Assembly (NCBI GenBank): GCA_019090455.1
Contig: JAHRWA010000032.1
Location: 62,001 to 126,000, forward strand
DNA: 64,000 nt
Direction: 5' to 3'
From: Pseudomonadales bacterium
GTDB lineage: Bacteria; Pseudomonadota; Gammaproteobacteria; Pseudomonadales; DC-out160
Both the position numbers and the translations under genes were made by a program. Of this stretch, positions 39,869 through 49,779 are shown one piece after another (within the stretch, counting starts at the first letter, position 1; every line of letters starts with the position of its first letter). The notes under the pieces were generated by a model. It searched no databases and was not told the DNA's origin. It worked only from the letters and a program-made list of their open reading frames with translations.

Positions 39869-40210
39869 ATGACCGACGTAACATCCAATACTAGCTGGAC
39901 AGCAGTCTGCCAAACTAGTGACATACTTCCTTTTTCGGGTGTTTGTGCTCTCGTAAACGATACGCAAATCGCCATTTTTCGCACCAAAGATGATCAACTA
40001 TGGGCCATCAATAACTTTGACCCCTTCAGCGACGCCAACGTTCTCTCTCGAGGGATTGTGGGTGATCTGGAAGGGAAGCTTGTAGTGGCTTCACCCATTT
40101 TTAAACAGCATTTCGACTTAGAAACGGGACAGTGCCTGGAAGATGACAGTGTACAACTGCAAACTTTTAGCGTCAGAAATAACGATGGCCAAGTCGAACT
40201 GGCCTTATAA
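39869..40210 (+). CDS. nirD: Nitrite reductase small subunit NirD
   Basis: NirD is the small Rieske-fold partner of NirB. At 113 residues it has the conserved start WTAVCQTSDILPFSGVCALV and the central WAINNFDPFSDANVLSRGIVGD segment. Like other NirD proteins it lacks the Cys-His pairs that bind iron-sulfur in true Rieske proteins. It follows nirB by 110 bp and is probably co-transcribed from the sigma-54 promoter. The next gene, ppa, has its own spacing. Confidence 0.95.
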   Translation: MTDVTSNTSWTAVCQTSDILPFSGVCALVNDTQIAIFRTKDDQLWAINNFDPFSDANVLSRGIVGDLEGKLVVASPIFKQHFDLETGQCLEDDSVQLQTFSVRNNDGQVELAL

Positions 40211-40365
40211 ACCATTACCGCAAAACAAAATCATAAAATACAAGCACTTAGAGGCATAGGATTTTTTGTAGATGGTCAACCACATGTCCTGGTATACTGT
40301 GCCCCCAATTTTCATGAATGAATTGTATTTAATCATCCCATCATTAAACAAACCTAGGGTATAAG

Positions 40366-40899
40366 ATGAACTTTGACAATATTCCTCCTGGCGATAACCC
40401 TCCTGAAAGTATCAACGTTGCTATTGAAATTCCAGCCAATAGCCAGCCCATAAAATATGAGATCGACAAAGCCAGTCACGCGTTATTCGTTGACCGCTTC
40501 ATGGCAACTCCCATGTTTTACCCTGCGAATTATGGCTATATTCCTAACACTTTATCGGAAGACGGCGATCCCTTAGACGTTTTAGTCGTCAGCCCATATC
40601 CCTTAGTACATGGCTGTGTTATTCGGTGCCGCCCTGTTGGAATCCTCAATATGTCTGATGAGGCAGGACAAGACGCTAAATTACTAGCTGTGCCTGTTCA
40701 AAAACTAACGTCACTGTATGATGGCGTTCAGGAAGCAAGCGACCTGCCTAAACTTCTAGTTGATCAAATCGAGCATTTCTTCGAAAACTACAAAGATCTA
40801 GAGAAAGGAAAGTGGGTCAAAATTGATGGCTGGTCAGATTCAAAAGCAGCAAAAGTGGAAATATTAAAATCCATTAAAGCGTTTGAAGATGCCAAGTAA
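40366..40899 (+). CDS. ppa: Inorganic pyrophosphatase
   Basis: Ppa hydrolyses pyrophosphate to two phosphates. The 177-residue length, the Mg2+-binding [10 protein letters not shown] motif, the N-terminal [12 protein letters not shown] segment and the C-terminal [19 protein letters not shown] are diagnostic of family I enzymes. It ends at a strong terminator. It competes for pyrophosphate with the PPi-type phosphofructokinase encoded about 6 kb upstream. Confidence 0.97.
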   Translation: MNFDNIPPGDNPPESINVAIEIPANSQPIKYEIDKASHALFVDRFMATPMFYPANYGYIPNTLSEDGDPLDVLVVSPYPLVHGCVIRCRPVGILNMSDEAGQDAKLLAVPVQKLTSLYDGVQEASDLPKLLVDQIEHFFENYKDLEKGKWVKIDGWSDSKAAKVEILKSIKAFEDAK

Positions 40900-40933
40900 A
40901 TGTAAGGCATCAAGCTAATCCTTTAGATCATAC

Positions 40934-40971
40934 AAAAAAGCCTGCGACTTTAAACAATCGCAGGCTTTTTT
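40934..40971 (+). terminator. Rho-independent terminator after ppa
   Basis: GCCTGCGA (40940-40947) pairs with TCGCAGGC (40958-40965), extended by A/T pairs on both sides, followed by a run of T. It is well formed in both directions and sits before the minus-strand DUF2333 gene. Confidence 0.9.
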
Positions 40972-41066
40972 GTATTCTGATTAATGTTAAACACAAACAT
41001 TAAAGAATAACCCAACACTTAGAAAACGACTTAATTTTTGAGAACCAATGGGCCTCTAAAATCCAC

Positions 41067-42062
41067 TTAGCCTTTAGAGAGCAACTCTCTAAAATCAATA
41101 ATGGCGGCATTGGCCCTGGAAATATAATTTGCCATAACCAATGAATGGTTGGCAAGCACCCCCATACCATCGCCATTTAAAATCAAGGGACTCCACACTG
41201 TCTGCTGAGTCGCTTCCATTTCACGTATTATTTGCTGCAAACTGGCCACTGCATTTTTCTTTTCAAGCACACTATTAAAATCGACTTCTACCGCCTTTAA
41301 AAAATGGTAAAGAGCCCAAGTCGTGCCTCGCGCCTCGTAAAATACATCATCAATCTCCAACCAAGGCGTTTTATAGCTCATTTCTGATCCGACAAAAGTA
41401 GACTGAGCCGCCGCACTATCACCCGCCAAATCAATATTCACTACACGCTGACCCACGCTAGAACTCAATCGTTGTGACAAGCTACCTAAACGCTTAGACA
41501 CATCCGACAACCAAGATCGCAAGTTGTCAGCACGAGCATAGAATTGGGCATCGGGCGAATCCACATCCGATAATCGAGCTAAATATTTATTCAGCTCTTT
41601 CACTCCACGCCGGTATTCATTTTCTGTCGCCGGAAAGGCCCAGCTTTTGTGATCAAAATTAAATTGCGGCTCCGCAATAGCTAAATTTAGATCTTCGCGA
41701 GATTGGGATTGAGATCGCGCTATATCTTTTCTCAATGCTTGACTTAAATCACGAACTTGAACAAGTACTCCAAATTCCCAATTGGGTATATTGTCCAACA
41801 GCAATCCCGGTGGAAAGATATCATTACTTAAATACCCTCCTGGTTTATCTAACAATACGTTTGCCACTTCCACTAAAGTGTTAACGGTGACATAACCCAC
41901 GACCTGATTATTTCCCTGCTCCGCCGTTTCCTGCAAGGCGCGCGCTCTAACATCAAACAATTCAGGCTCATCGCTCCAAAAAAAACCGACCCCACCTAAA
42001 ACAATAACAAGCAAAGCGACCAGACCACCCACTATCGGGTATTTACTCACACCTTCAGTCAT
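41067..42062 (-). CDS. DUF2333 family protein
   Basis: The 331-residue protein has one N-terminal membrane helix (YPIVGGLVALLVIVLGGVGFFW) and a large periplasmic part. It includes LLDKPGGYLSNDIFPPG, NWEFGVLVQVRDLSQALRKD and later FDHKSWAFPATENEYRRG. These match the DUF2333 family of gammaproteobacterial envelope proteins, whose role is unknown. It follows lapD on the same strand by 76 bp, so it may be co-transcribed with lapG-lapD. Confidence 0.85.
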   Translation of the reverse strand: MTEGVSKYPIVGGLVALLVIVLGGVGFFWSDEPELFDVRARALQETAEQGNNQVVGYVTVNTLVEVANVLLDKPGGYLSNDIFPPGLLLDNIPNWEFGVLVQVRDLSQALRKDIARSQSQSREDLNLAIAEPQFNFDHKSWAFPATENEYRRGVKELNKYLARLSDVDSPDAQFYARADNLRSWLSDVSKRLGSLSQRLSSSVGQRVVNIDLAGDSAAAQSTFVGSEMSYKTPWLEIDDVFYEARGTTWALYHFLKAVEVDFNSVLEKKNAVASLQQIIREMEATQQTVWSPLILNGDGMGVLANHSLVMANYISRANAAIIDFRELLSKG

Positions 42063-42138
42063 AATTTATCCTAATTAAGCAGTAAAATGTTCGGCGAAAG
42101 AAATCGCCAACTGAATTATCGCAACTCTAGCTTACACC

Positions 42139-44244
42139 CTATAGCGGAGTAGGCAATCCCAAAAAGTGTCCCTGTGCACCATCTACCCCGAAGTCCTTCA
42201 ACATTTCCCACTGTAGAGACATTTCAACACTTTCTGCTGTCATAATGATATCTCGACTATGCGCAACTCGCAGCAGCGATTGAACATACAGTTGATGATC
42301 TCTATTACTCCCTATATCCCGAATATAACTATGATCCACTTTAATGGAATATAGAGGTAAGTCTCCTAAATAGGACAGACATTGTTTAGCGCCACCAAAA
42401 TGATCCACTGACATTCGAGCTCCCGCCACTTTCAATCCAACAGCTAAAGCCTGTACTTGCGCCGTTGCCATAACCAACGAGCACTCAGAGACTTCAAAAA
42501 TAAGTGATTGCGCGATGTCACCGCTGTCTCTCACGACGAGGATAAGCCATTCAACAAAACCACTCATTAAAATCGATTGAGGTGATAAATTCACACAGTA
42601 CGATCTATTGCACACTGTATTTTCACCCTGCAATTGACGCAATAGTTTTTCTATTATGTGCCTGTCGTAAACTTCCGATAATCCAAGACGCTCCACATAA
42701 GGTATAAAATCTCCAGCACGAATAATGTCGCCGCTAATCTCCAGCCTGAGCAGTACTTCGTGATATATAACCACAGAATCCTGGCAACGTAGTATGGGTT
42801 GAGAATAAAATATGAGCCCATCGGTCACCAAGGCCTCCTGTAATATATTTTGCCAATGCCCTATGGATAAATTTAACAAATGAAATGGCACGCCTGGTAT
42901 CTCGGCCTGGATTTGATCGCTTTCGTGAATAGGGGACTCAACAATAGACGATCTCACATTATCAGTTTCAGCGTTATCAGTTTCAACAACACTCGATTTA
43001 TTTTGCCTGTTTTGACGCTTACCACAACGAGAATGGCTTACGCCACTTTGGCCTTTATTTTGACTTTGCCTTAACGCCAAATCCGCCTCACTTAACAATT
43101 CGGATTCGTTACCTCCAACATCACAATATGCCAACCCCATATTGATATGAATCGAGCTCTCGCTAGCTTCGAGCGCATTGGTTAATGGCTTAATAACGGT
43201 GGATAATCGGATAATGGAATCATATGCCGCGTGCAAATGAGCTTCTGCATTTTCAGCACTCACATTAGGCAGCCACGCAATGAAGTCAGCGCCAGAGCGA
43301 CGCGCAATCACATTACCTTGAACATCATTGAAATTTTTCTGCCAGTATTTCGACACTTGTCTTAATAGCTGATCACCCGCAGCACGACCATATACTTCAT
43401 TGTATTGTGATAACCCGTTTATTCTTAATATCAAAACAGCACCACTGGTGGACTCTTCCGGTGCCTCCAAATGCCCTTGATAGCGGGATGTAAAAAAAAG
43501 ATCATTCCCTAATCCTGTGACGAAATCTTTATAGTTTTGCTCCCTCACCTGGTCGATCAACATCACTTGCTCATCAAATGTCACCTTCAATTGATAAGCC
43601 ATCCGATTCATTGCTTGAACAGTTCGTCGTAACTCCCTAGTTCGAGGCAGAGGCTGCTGAAAAGAGAAGTCTTTATTGCAGATTGCAGCGGCTTGCGCTT
43701 CAACCGCTTTCAGAGGACGTAAAATAAATTGCATCAGATAAAGCAACAAACCCAAAGTCATTATGCCTACGGCAAAAAACCAGAAAAAAGCTTGCTGTGC
43801 GTTAGTCCATAAATCCAAGTAGGCGTATTCTGGATGGCTTTCAATTCGGACACGGCCCTGCTGCTGCCAACCATTCATGACTAGTGATTCGCCAACAGGA
43901 ACCTCAAGATCAATCAAACGTACAAACCAAGCGGGGACAACAGCAAGGCGAAGAGAGGACTGACGATCGGCAACCGTTTGCTGATTCTGACTGACAACTA
44001 CAATAGAGCGGTAAGATCCATGATCAAATATCGCATCCACCATAGAATTTACTTTTGTCCAGTCCTCTTGCTGTACATATTGGCTAATGGAAACTCCCAA
44101 GGTAGTCGCCGTATCGCGCGCATGGGAGTAGAGCTGTTTTTCGAAATAGTGACGCGAATTCAATACCGACACAACGAGACTACCTGTCAGCAACACCACA
44201 ATTAACACTACGGTCAGTAAGCTTATTTGCCTATATAAGGTCAA
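42139..44244 (-). CDS. lapD: LapD-like c-di-GMP receptor (HAMP, degenerate GGDEF, degenerate EAL)
   Basis: LapD senses cytoplasmic c-di-GMP with an inactive EAL domain and sequesters the protease LapG in the periplasm, thereby keeping a large adhesin on the surface. The 701-residue protein has two membrane helices and a LapD/MoxY periplasmic domain (VMNGWQQQGRVRIES). A HAMP domain, a GGDEF domain with RSGADF in place of GGDEF, and an EAL domain with EVLLR in place of EALLR follow. Both enzymatic sites are degenerate, as expected. A linker of about 50 residues between GGDEF and EAL contains TDN repeats. The TTG start at 44244 is fixed by AAGGAG (44256-44251) placed 6 nt upstream. LapG is encoded immediately before it. 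Confidence 0.92.
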   Translation of the reverse strand: MTLYRQISLLTVVLIVVLLTGSLVVSVLNSRHYFEKQLYSHARDTATTLGVSISQYVQQEDWTKVNSMVDAIFDHGSYRSIVVVSQNQQTVADRQSSLRLAVVPAWFVRLIDLEVPVGESLVMNGWQQQGRVRIESHPEYAYLDLWTNAQQAFFWFFAVGIMTLGLLLYLMQFILRPLKAVEAQAAAICNKDFSFQQPLPRTRELRRTVQAMNRMAYQLKVTFDEQVMLIDQVREQNYKDFVTGLGNDLFFTSRYQGHLEAPEESTSGAVLILRINGLSQYNEVYGRAAGDQLLRQVSKYWQKNFNDVQGNVIARRSGADFIAWLPNVSAENAEAHLHAAYDSIIRLSTVIKPLTNALEASESSIHINMGLAYCDVGGNESELLSEADLALRQSQNKGQSGVSHSRCGKRQNRQNKSSVVETDNAETDNVRSSIVESPIHESDQIQAEIPGVPFHLLNLSIGHWQNILQEALVTDGLIFYSQPILRCQDSVVIYHEVLLRLEISGDIIRAGDFIPYVERLGLSEVYDRHIIEKLLRQLQGENTVCNRSYCVNLSPQSILMSGFVEWLILVVRDSGDIAQSLIFEVSECSLVMATAQVQALAVGLKVAGARMSVDHFGGAKQCLSYLGDLPLYSIKVDHSYIRDIGSNRDHQLYVQSLLRVAHSRDIIMTAESVEMSLQWEMLKDFGVDGAQGHFLGLPTPL

Positions 44245-44302
44245 ACAGATCTCCTTATCACTTAAATTCTAGCTAAACCTTAATGCTAGCTATCCCTTAA
44301 TT

Positions 44303-45019
44303 TCAGTTATCGTTCAGCACTTCCTCAAGATCAATCCTATCTCGTAACTCACGCCACAATGTGACGTCATTGCCAGTACCTAGGCGATGGGTTTCCCCCT
44401 TTTGCTTCGACAACCACAAGCCATCAGCATTGAAGCTATAGACGGGATCAAGATCAGCACGCTTAGAGGCAGGTAATATTTCCCCCCGCAGGTTATCCAG
44501 CACGAGCGGATCGACACCTTCAATTGGCGTATAGCTCAGCACCATGTGCGCTCTATTCAATTCAATAGCCTTTACATAAGTTAACCGTAAACGCGCAACC
44601 GAAATTCCCATCGCCCGCAGGGTGAAATATTTAGCTATCGCAAAATCCTCACAATCCCCCCCATTTGATGCCAATAGTTCTACCGGAGTTGCCCAATAAT
44701 CACTAAAGCGCCAATGCGCCTGATCGCTAACAAACCGGATACCATTGAAGAACCGATTCACCAAATCCAACTTTTCCGAAATGGATGCATGCTGATTGCG
44801 GTCCACTAAATTCTGCCAACTAGAAATTCGTTGTAACGCCGTTTCGCCATACCGTTGCTTGAGTTGAGATGCCAAGTGAGTGCTAATTGGCAATATTTCA
44901 ATAGCCTGGGATTGAGCGCTCAATCCCAGGCTCAGAAAACAGGTGATCGTGAGATTCAACGCAAAGACACTCCACGCCAATCGATTTTTTTCACTGACAA
45001 TAGAACTTTTATTTTCCAC
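44303..45019 (-). CDS. lapG: LapG-like periplasmic cysteine protease
   Basis: LapG cleaves the N-terminus of LapA-type adhesins when LapD releases it. The 238-residue protein has a signal peptide (ending near SAQSQA) and the bacterial transglutaminase-like fold. The catalytic triad is Cys in GGDCEDFAIAKYF, His in NRAHMVLSY and Asp in VLDNLRGE. The start is GTG at 45019. It forms an operon with lapD. No LapA-like adhesin gene is seen in the window, so its substrate lies elsewhere. Confidence 0.93.
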   Translation of the reverse strand: MENKSSIVSEKNRLAWSVFALNLTITCFLSLGLSAQSQAIEILPISTHLASQLKQRYGETALQRISSWQNLVDRNQHASISEKLDLVNRFFNGIRFVSDQAHWRFSDYWATPVELLASNGGDCEDFAIAKYFTLRAMGISVARLRLTYVKAIELNRAHMVLSYTPIEGVDPLVLDNLRGEILPASKRADLDPVYSFNADGLWLSKQKGETHRLGTGNDVTLWRELRDRIDLEEVLNDN

Positions 45020-45253
45020 TGGATGTCTATCTATAAATGCATACTAAATCCCGTATATACAGCCACTTACCATTGGCCACCACAATCTAGAGCGCCTCAA
45101 AGTAGCGTTTACTTTTTAACCTCTTGAGTTAATTGTAGCCAACTACTGCTTAAATACAGTACAGATACAGACAATCACAACTGTTTATAATTTATACGCC
45201 AAGTACGCAAGCTAACCAATGGATTTGAAGCTATATTTAGGAAATAGCCTTGC

Positions 45254-46930
45254 ATGATTGAAAAACTAAAAATGGACAATACTCAACTCGATAATAAAAC
45301 CAATGCGCAAAGCAAGGCGCTACGACGTTTTTTCGCCAAAAGAGTCACCAACCAAGTTAGGCTACTACTCGATGTTTGGCGCCTGACCAATCAAGAGAAT
45401 TGGTCACATCAACGTCTAAAAGATCTACTCAGTGCTAATGAAAAGCTCATTCGTTATGCCAAGCACTTTGAAGAAGATTCTCATCTACATTTGGCCGAAG
45501 AAATTCATCATCTGCTGGTCGCCATCAACAAGGACAAAGTTGCCCCCTCTAGCGACCAGCTATACCGGTTAACCGACCTTATTCAAACACTAAGCGAAAC
45601 TGCGCTGAGAAAGGGGGATTTCGAAGGTGATATCGGATCGGTTATCACGCCTAAAAAACCCATTTATATCGCTCTCAACGATCAAAAACAAGGTTGTAAG
45701 CTGGCACGTCAATTGGAGTTCTTTGGATTTCGTACTGAATACTGCAGCACACTAGAGGCATTCAATACGCAAATGCTAAAACGTCATCCAGCCGCTATTG
45801 TGATGGATGTGAATCTGAATCAAGAGGCGCATTTAGGGATTAACGTGATACAACAAGTCCAAGATCGTGTAGAAAACACTATACCGACTATTTTTTACTC
45901 GGAAAACGATGGTGATATTTTTACTCGACTTAAAGCCTGTCGAGCAGGAGGCATTCACTTTCATTCTGAAGACCTTGAAATGGGACTAGTCGTAGAAGAG
46001 GTAGAGGCCGCCACTCAAAACTCACCCGCATCGCCATTAAGAATCCTCGTCATTGAAGATTCCGAGACCCAAGCATTTGCCATTCAAACCATTCTCAACA
46101 ATGCAGGTATGATTTCACTCATCATCACTGATCCTATGTTGGTACTCGATTCATTAGAAACATTTCAGCCAGAGATCATTATTATGGATATGTACATGCC
46201 TCGCTGTACAGGCATGGAAGTGGCAAATGTCATTCGTCAACAAGAGAAATACGTCAGCATACCCATTATCTATTTATCGGCCGAAGAGGATATAGAAAAA
46301 CAACTCCATGCAATGAGCCACGGAGGCGATGAATTCCTCCAAAAACCAATTAAAGCGTCCCACTTAATCTCCACATTGCGCACCAAAGGTGAAAGAGCTC
46401 GCGCACTCATTTCTTTGATGGTGAGAGATTCATTAACCGGTCTTTTGAATCACACCCGAATATTGCAAGCACTGGACAAGGAGATCCTTCGGGCCCAGGC
46501 AAACAAAACACCCCTGTGCTTTGCCATGCTAGACATTGATCACTTCAAAAACATTAATGATTCCTACGGACATCCCGTGGGCGATAGAGTCATTAAAAAC
46601 CTCGCATTGCTTCTCAAACAACGTTTGCGTAAATCGGATGCGATAGGTCGATATGGTGGAGAAGAATTTGCAATCGTACTATCCAACACAAATTTGGCCG
46701 ACGCTGTTAGAATATGTGACTCCATTAGGGAACATTTCTCTCAGTTTCGACATCCAATTGAAGGCTCTGAATTTCAAGTCACTTTTAGCTGTGGCGTAGT
46801 GCAATTGGATGACGATAATGGCGAGAAGCTCACCATTATCGCTGACGAGGCACTCTATGACGCAAAACACAACGGTCGAAATCAAGTCTGCAGCCCAAGC
46901 CTTTCCGAACAAGACAGTAGCAGCCATTAG
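45254..46930 (+). CDS. gcbA: GcbA-like REC-REC-GGDEF diguanylate cyclase
   Basis: The product makes c-di-GMP. It has an N-terminal helical segment (about residues 20-125), a first receiver-like domain (Asp near 185), a second receiver (RILVIEDSE, phospho-acceptor Asp near 312 in IIIMDMYMP, Lys near 364) and a GGDEF domain. The GGDEF site is GGEEF (468-472), preceded at the correct spacing by an I-site RKSD (459-462), so it should be active and feedback-inhibited. Its position before dsbD matches PA4843/GcbA in Pseudomonas. It is divergent from lapG and probably feeds the LapD pathway; that is inference from family and neighbours. Confidence 0.85.
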   Translation: MIEKLKMDNTQLDNKTNAQSKALRRFFAKRVTNQVRLLLDVWRLTNQENWSHQRLKDLLSANEKLIRYAKHFEEDSHLHLAEEIHHLLVAINKDKVAPSSDQLYRLTDLIQTLSETALRKGDFEGDIGSVITPKKPIYIALNDQKQGCKLARQLEFFGFRTEYCSTLEAFNTQMLKRHPAAIVMDVNLNQEAHLGINVIQQVQDRVENTIPTIFYSENDGDIFTRLKACRAGGIHFHSEDLEMGLVVEEVEAATQNSPASPLRILVIEDSETQAFAIQTILNNAGMISLIITDPMLVLDSLETFQPEIIIMDMYMPRCTGMEVANVIRQQEKYVSIPIIYLSAEEDIEKQLHAMSHGGDEFLQKPIKASHLISTLRTKGERARALISLMVRDSLTGLLNHTRILQALDKEILRAQANKTPLCFAMLDIDHFKNINDSYGHPVGDRVIKNLALLLKQRLRKSDAIGRYGGEEFAIVLSNTNLADAVRICDSIREHFSQFRHPIEGSEFQVTFSCGVVQLDDDNGEKLTIIADEALYDAKHNGRNQVCSPSLSEQDSSSH

Positions 46931-47012
46931 CGACTCATAATGACGATTTTCCGCGTTTTAGCTAACTCAAGCCTAGAAAGCTAAAACCGTTCAGCCAAAC
47001 TAGGACAGCACT

Positions 47013-49064
47013 ATGATACAAAATGTAGCCCTCAGACAATTAATCTCGCCTGTGAAACTCTCGCTCCTAGGAACACAAACAACTATTCGAAAGAGCTGCC
47101 GCCTGGTGATAGTCGTATTAGCCTTTATCATAGCGTCCTCTGCTCACGCGGAATTTTCATTTCAAAAGACCGACTCTAGCCTTCAAAATAACAGTTCAGA
47201 CCTTCAAAATAACAATCCCGGATCACAACTTTCTTCCTTCTCGACAGAATCTGAGCCGGAATTTCTACGTGTCCACGAAGCGTTCAAGACAAACCTCTCC
47301 ATCGAAGACAATAAGATCATCGCACAATGGCAAATCGCAGATGAATACTACATGTACCGTGACCGGTTCAAATTTCAAATATCGGATGGTGCGGATGATC
47401 TTTTAGGGTCTCCCATTTTTGATCATAAAGGAAAAATAAAACTCGACGAAATATTTGGTGAGGTGGAAGTCTTTACCCATCAAGTGACTGTCACCATTCC
47501 TATCAACGATCAATCCAACAATCCCATTAAACAGCCGTTCGAGGTCGTCGCTACATTCCAAGGGTGCGCTGATGCAGGATTGTGTTACCCACCCACTAAA
47601 TTCAAGCAAACTTTCTCGATAGACTCCGGCAGTTCTACCGCTAACTCACTACCATCAAACCCGACCAAATCTGCCCTGTCCAATGCAACAAAAAATACAA
47701 ACGCAGAAAAGTCGTCCGCACCTCCACGAAAGAAATCACCAAATAAAGAAGGAATGAATGATGCTGAAGGGATTAGCGGAATGCTACAAAATGCAAGCCT
47801 TCTCGGCATCGTGGGAATATGCCTGCTTATCGGTATTGGACTGACATTCACGCCTTGTATTTTACCCATGATCCCCATTCTCAGTAGCATAATAGTGGGT
47901 CAAAACGGAAAACTATCCACCGCTAGAGGTTTTGTACTCTCCAGTGTTTATGTTATTGGCATGGCATCAACCTATGCCGCGATTGGTATTTTATTCGCGC
48001 TTAGTGGCAAACGCATCGTTCTTTATATGCAAAATCCGGTGGTGCTTTTTACTTTCGCTGGCATATTCATCTTGCTGGCAATCTCGATGTTTGGGTTTTA
48101 TGAGCTGCAACTACCCGAGAAACTGCGCAGCAAATTAGATAGCGTCAATCAAAAACAAAAAGGGGGCACTCTAATAGGCGTTTTTGTCATGGGTATTTTA
48201 GCCGCATTACTGGCTTCGCCCTGCGTTTCCGCCCCTTTAGCTGGCGTCTTGCTCTTTATATCCACCGCTGACAGTGTGCTTTTAGGCGGCATTGCCCTTT
48301 TTTCGATTGGCTTGGGAATCGGCTTACCACTTATCGTACTCGGTACAACGGGAACCAATATCTTACCCAAAGCAGGTGGATGGATGAACACAGTGAAGTC
48401 TTTCTTTGGCGTCATCATGCTCGCACTCGCAGCTTATTTTGTGAAACATTTGCTCCCCGGCCCCATTATGATGGTCATCTGGGCGTCACTTTTAATCGTT
48501 CCCGCCATTTACATGGGTGCTGGACAAACCTTAGATGGAGCAGCCAGTGGTTGGCAAAAACTGTGGAAAGGATTGGGCATTATGATGATGATCTACGGTG
48601 CGGCTTTGATTATCGGCGCCGCGGGGGGGCGAACTAATCCACTACAACCATTAGAACTCAAGTTGGGTGGTCAGACCGAAAACTCAACAAAAGAACATCT
48701 CAATTTTACTCGCGTCACTAGCATCCCGGAATTGGAGTCGCAACTCAAGCAAGCCACTCAGAACGGACAACCCGTTATGCTCGACTATTACGCTGACTGG
48801 TGCATTGCTTGCGTAGAAATGGAACATGATGCTTTTCAAAACCCTAAAGTCGTTCGACTACTCTCCTCCCACCACTTAATACAGGTAGACCTAACCTCTA
48901 CCAATGACGCCGACAAGCTACTCGATAAATACTCGCTTATTGGCCCCCCTAGCATTTTATTCTTTGATATGACCGGAACTGAAAATAGGGATGCCAGGGT
49001 CGTCGGTGAAATGAAGTCAGCTCGATTCACTCGCCACCTCCAACAACATGTGATTCTCAATTAG
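47013..49064 (+). CDS. dsbD: Thiol:disulfide interchange protein DsbD
   Basis: DsbD carries electrons from cytoplasmic thioredoxin to periplasmic thiol proteins. A signal peptide (ending ASSAHA) is followed by the alpha domain with CADAGLCYPP. Eight membrane segments carry the FTPCILPMIP and ASPCVSAPLAG cysteines. A C-terminal thioredoxin-like gamma domain has DWCIACVEMEHDAF (CxxC). At 683 residues the length is slightly above average because of an extra Ser/Asn/Gln stretch after the signal peptide and a polar linker before the membrane domain. It lies upstream of aroQ, as in Pseudomonas. Confidence 0.97.
   Translation: MIQNVALRQLISPVKLSLLGTQTTIRKSCRLVIVVLAFIIASSAHAEFSFQKTDSSLQNNSSDLQNNNPGSQLSSFSTESEPEFLRVHEAFKTNLSIEDNKIIAQWQIADEYYMYRDRFKFQISDGADDLLGSPIFDHKGKIKLDEIFGEVEVFTHQVTVTIPINDQSNNPIKQPFEVVATFQGCADAGLCYPPTKFKQTFSIDSGSSTANSLPSNPTKSALSNATKNTNAEKSSAPPRKKSPNKEGMNDAEGISGMLQNASLLGIVGICLLIGIGLTFTPCILPMIPILSSIIVGQNGKLSTARGFVLSSVYVIGMASTYAAIGILFALSGKRIVLYMQNPVVLFTFAGIFILLAISMFGFYELQLPEKLRSKLDSVNQKQKGGTLIGVFVMGILAALLASPCVSAPLAGVLLFISTADSVLLGGIALFSIGLGIGLPLIVLGTTGTNILPKAGGWMNTVKSFFGVIMLALAAYFVKHLLPGPIMMVIWASLLIVPAIYMGAGQTLDGAASGWQKLWKGLGIMMMIYGAALIIGAAGGRTNPLQPLELKLGGQTENSTKEHLNFTRVTSIPELESQLKQATQNGQPVMLDYYADWCIACVEMEHDAFQNPKVVRLLSSHHLIQVDLTSTNDADKLLDKYSLIGPPSILFFDMTGTENRDARVVGEMKSARFTRHLQQHVILN
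47180..47214 (+). repeat. Two 21-bp-period repeats in the start of dsbD
   Basis: CCTTCAAAATAACA occurs at 47180 and 47201, encoding LQNNSSD and LQNNNPG just after the signal peptide. Confidence 0.6.
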
Positions 49065-49191
49065 GGATTGATTCCGCCGACATTCGTCATTCCCAATATT
49101 CGGATATTGCTAAGCTAGCCGTTATTGCGTGGACAGCCCTTTCTAATTCATGCAGAATTATTCGTATTATTAAAAGACTAGGTTTATAGAC

Positions 49192-49644
49192 ATGGCTTCC
49201 ATTCTGGTACTGCACGGCCCAAACCTCAATCTACTCGGTTCCAGAGAACCCGACAAATATGGTGCCATAACACTGGCGGAGATAAACCAAAATTTAAGCG
49301 ATCTTGCGAAGACTCAAGGGAATCACTTACAATCATTTCAAAGCAATGCAGAATATGAAATCATTGAGCGAATTCACGATTCTGCCAAGGACGGTACTGA
49401 TTTCATTCTTATCAATCCGGCCGCATACACTCATACCAGCGTCGCATTAAGAGATGCCTTGTTAGCGGTCAATATACCCTTTATTGAAATCCACCTTTCT
49501 AACGTTTATGCAAGAGAGTCTTTTCGCCACCAGTCTTACTTTTCAGACATTGCAATTGGGGTTATTTCAGGTCTAGGTGCACATGGATATGAACTCGCCC
49601 TTCAAGCTGCAGATTCCCATTTAAACGCAACTAAAAAAGCATAG
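49192..49644 (+). CDS. aroQ: 3-dehydroquinate dehydratase, type II
   Basis: AroQ dehydrates 3-dehydroquinate in the shikimate pathway. The 150-residue length, the opening [38 protein letters not shown] and [20 protein letters not shown] are all diagnostic of the type II dodecamer enzyme. In related bacteria accB-accC follow directly. Here the next gene is prmA, 135 bp away, with no trace of accB or accC between. Confidence 0.97.
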   Translation: MASILVLHGPNLNLLGSREPDKYGAITLAEINQNLSDLAKTQGNHLQSFQSNAEYEIIERIHDSAKDGTDFILINPAAYTHTSVALRDALLAVNIPFIEIHLSNVYARESFRHQSYFSDIAIGVISGLGAHGYELALQAADSHLNATKKA

Positions 49645-49779
49645 CGACTCACTTTTATTACATGCCTACCAAGATAAGCTCGTATTACAATCTCAATTCA
49701 TAAGTTTATAATGACAAGCTTATAGAAAAACCAACATTTTTTGCTCTTACAATCAAACTCTATTAGGCGCTGATTAAAC

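Noticed and set aside
49645-49779. Possible accB remnant between aroQ and prmA
   Set aside because: The 135-bp gap contains no biotin-carrier motif (AMKM) and no degraded frame was seen.
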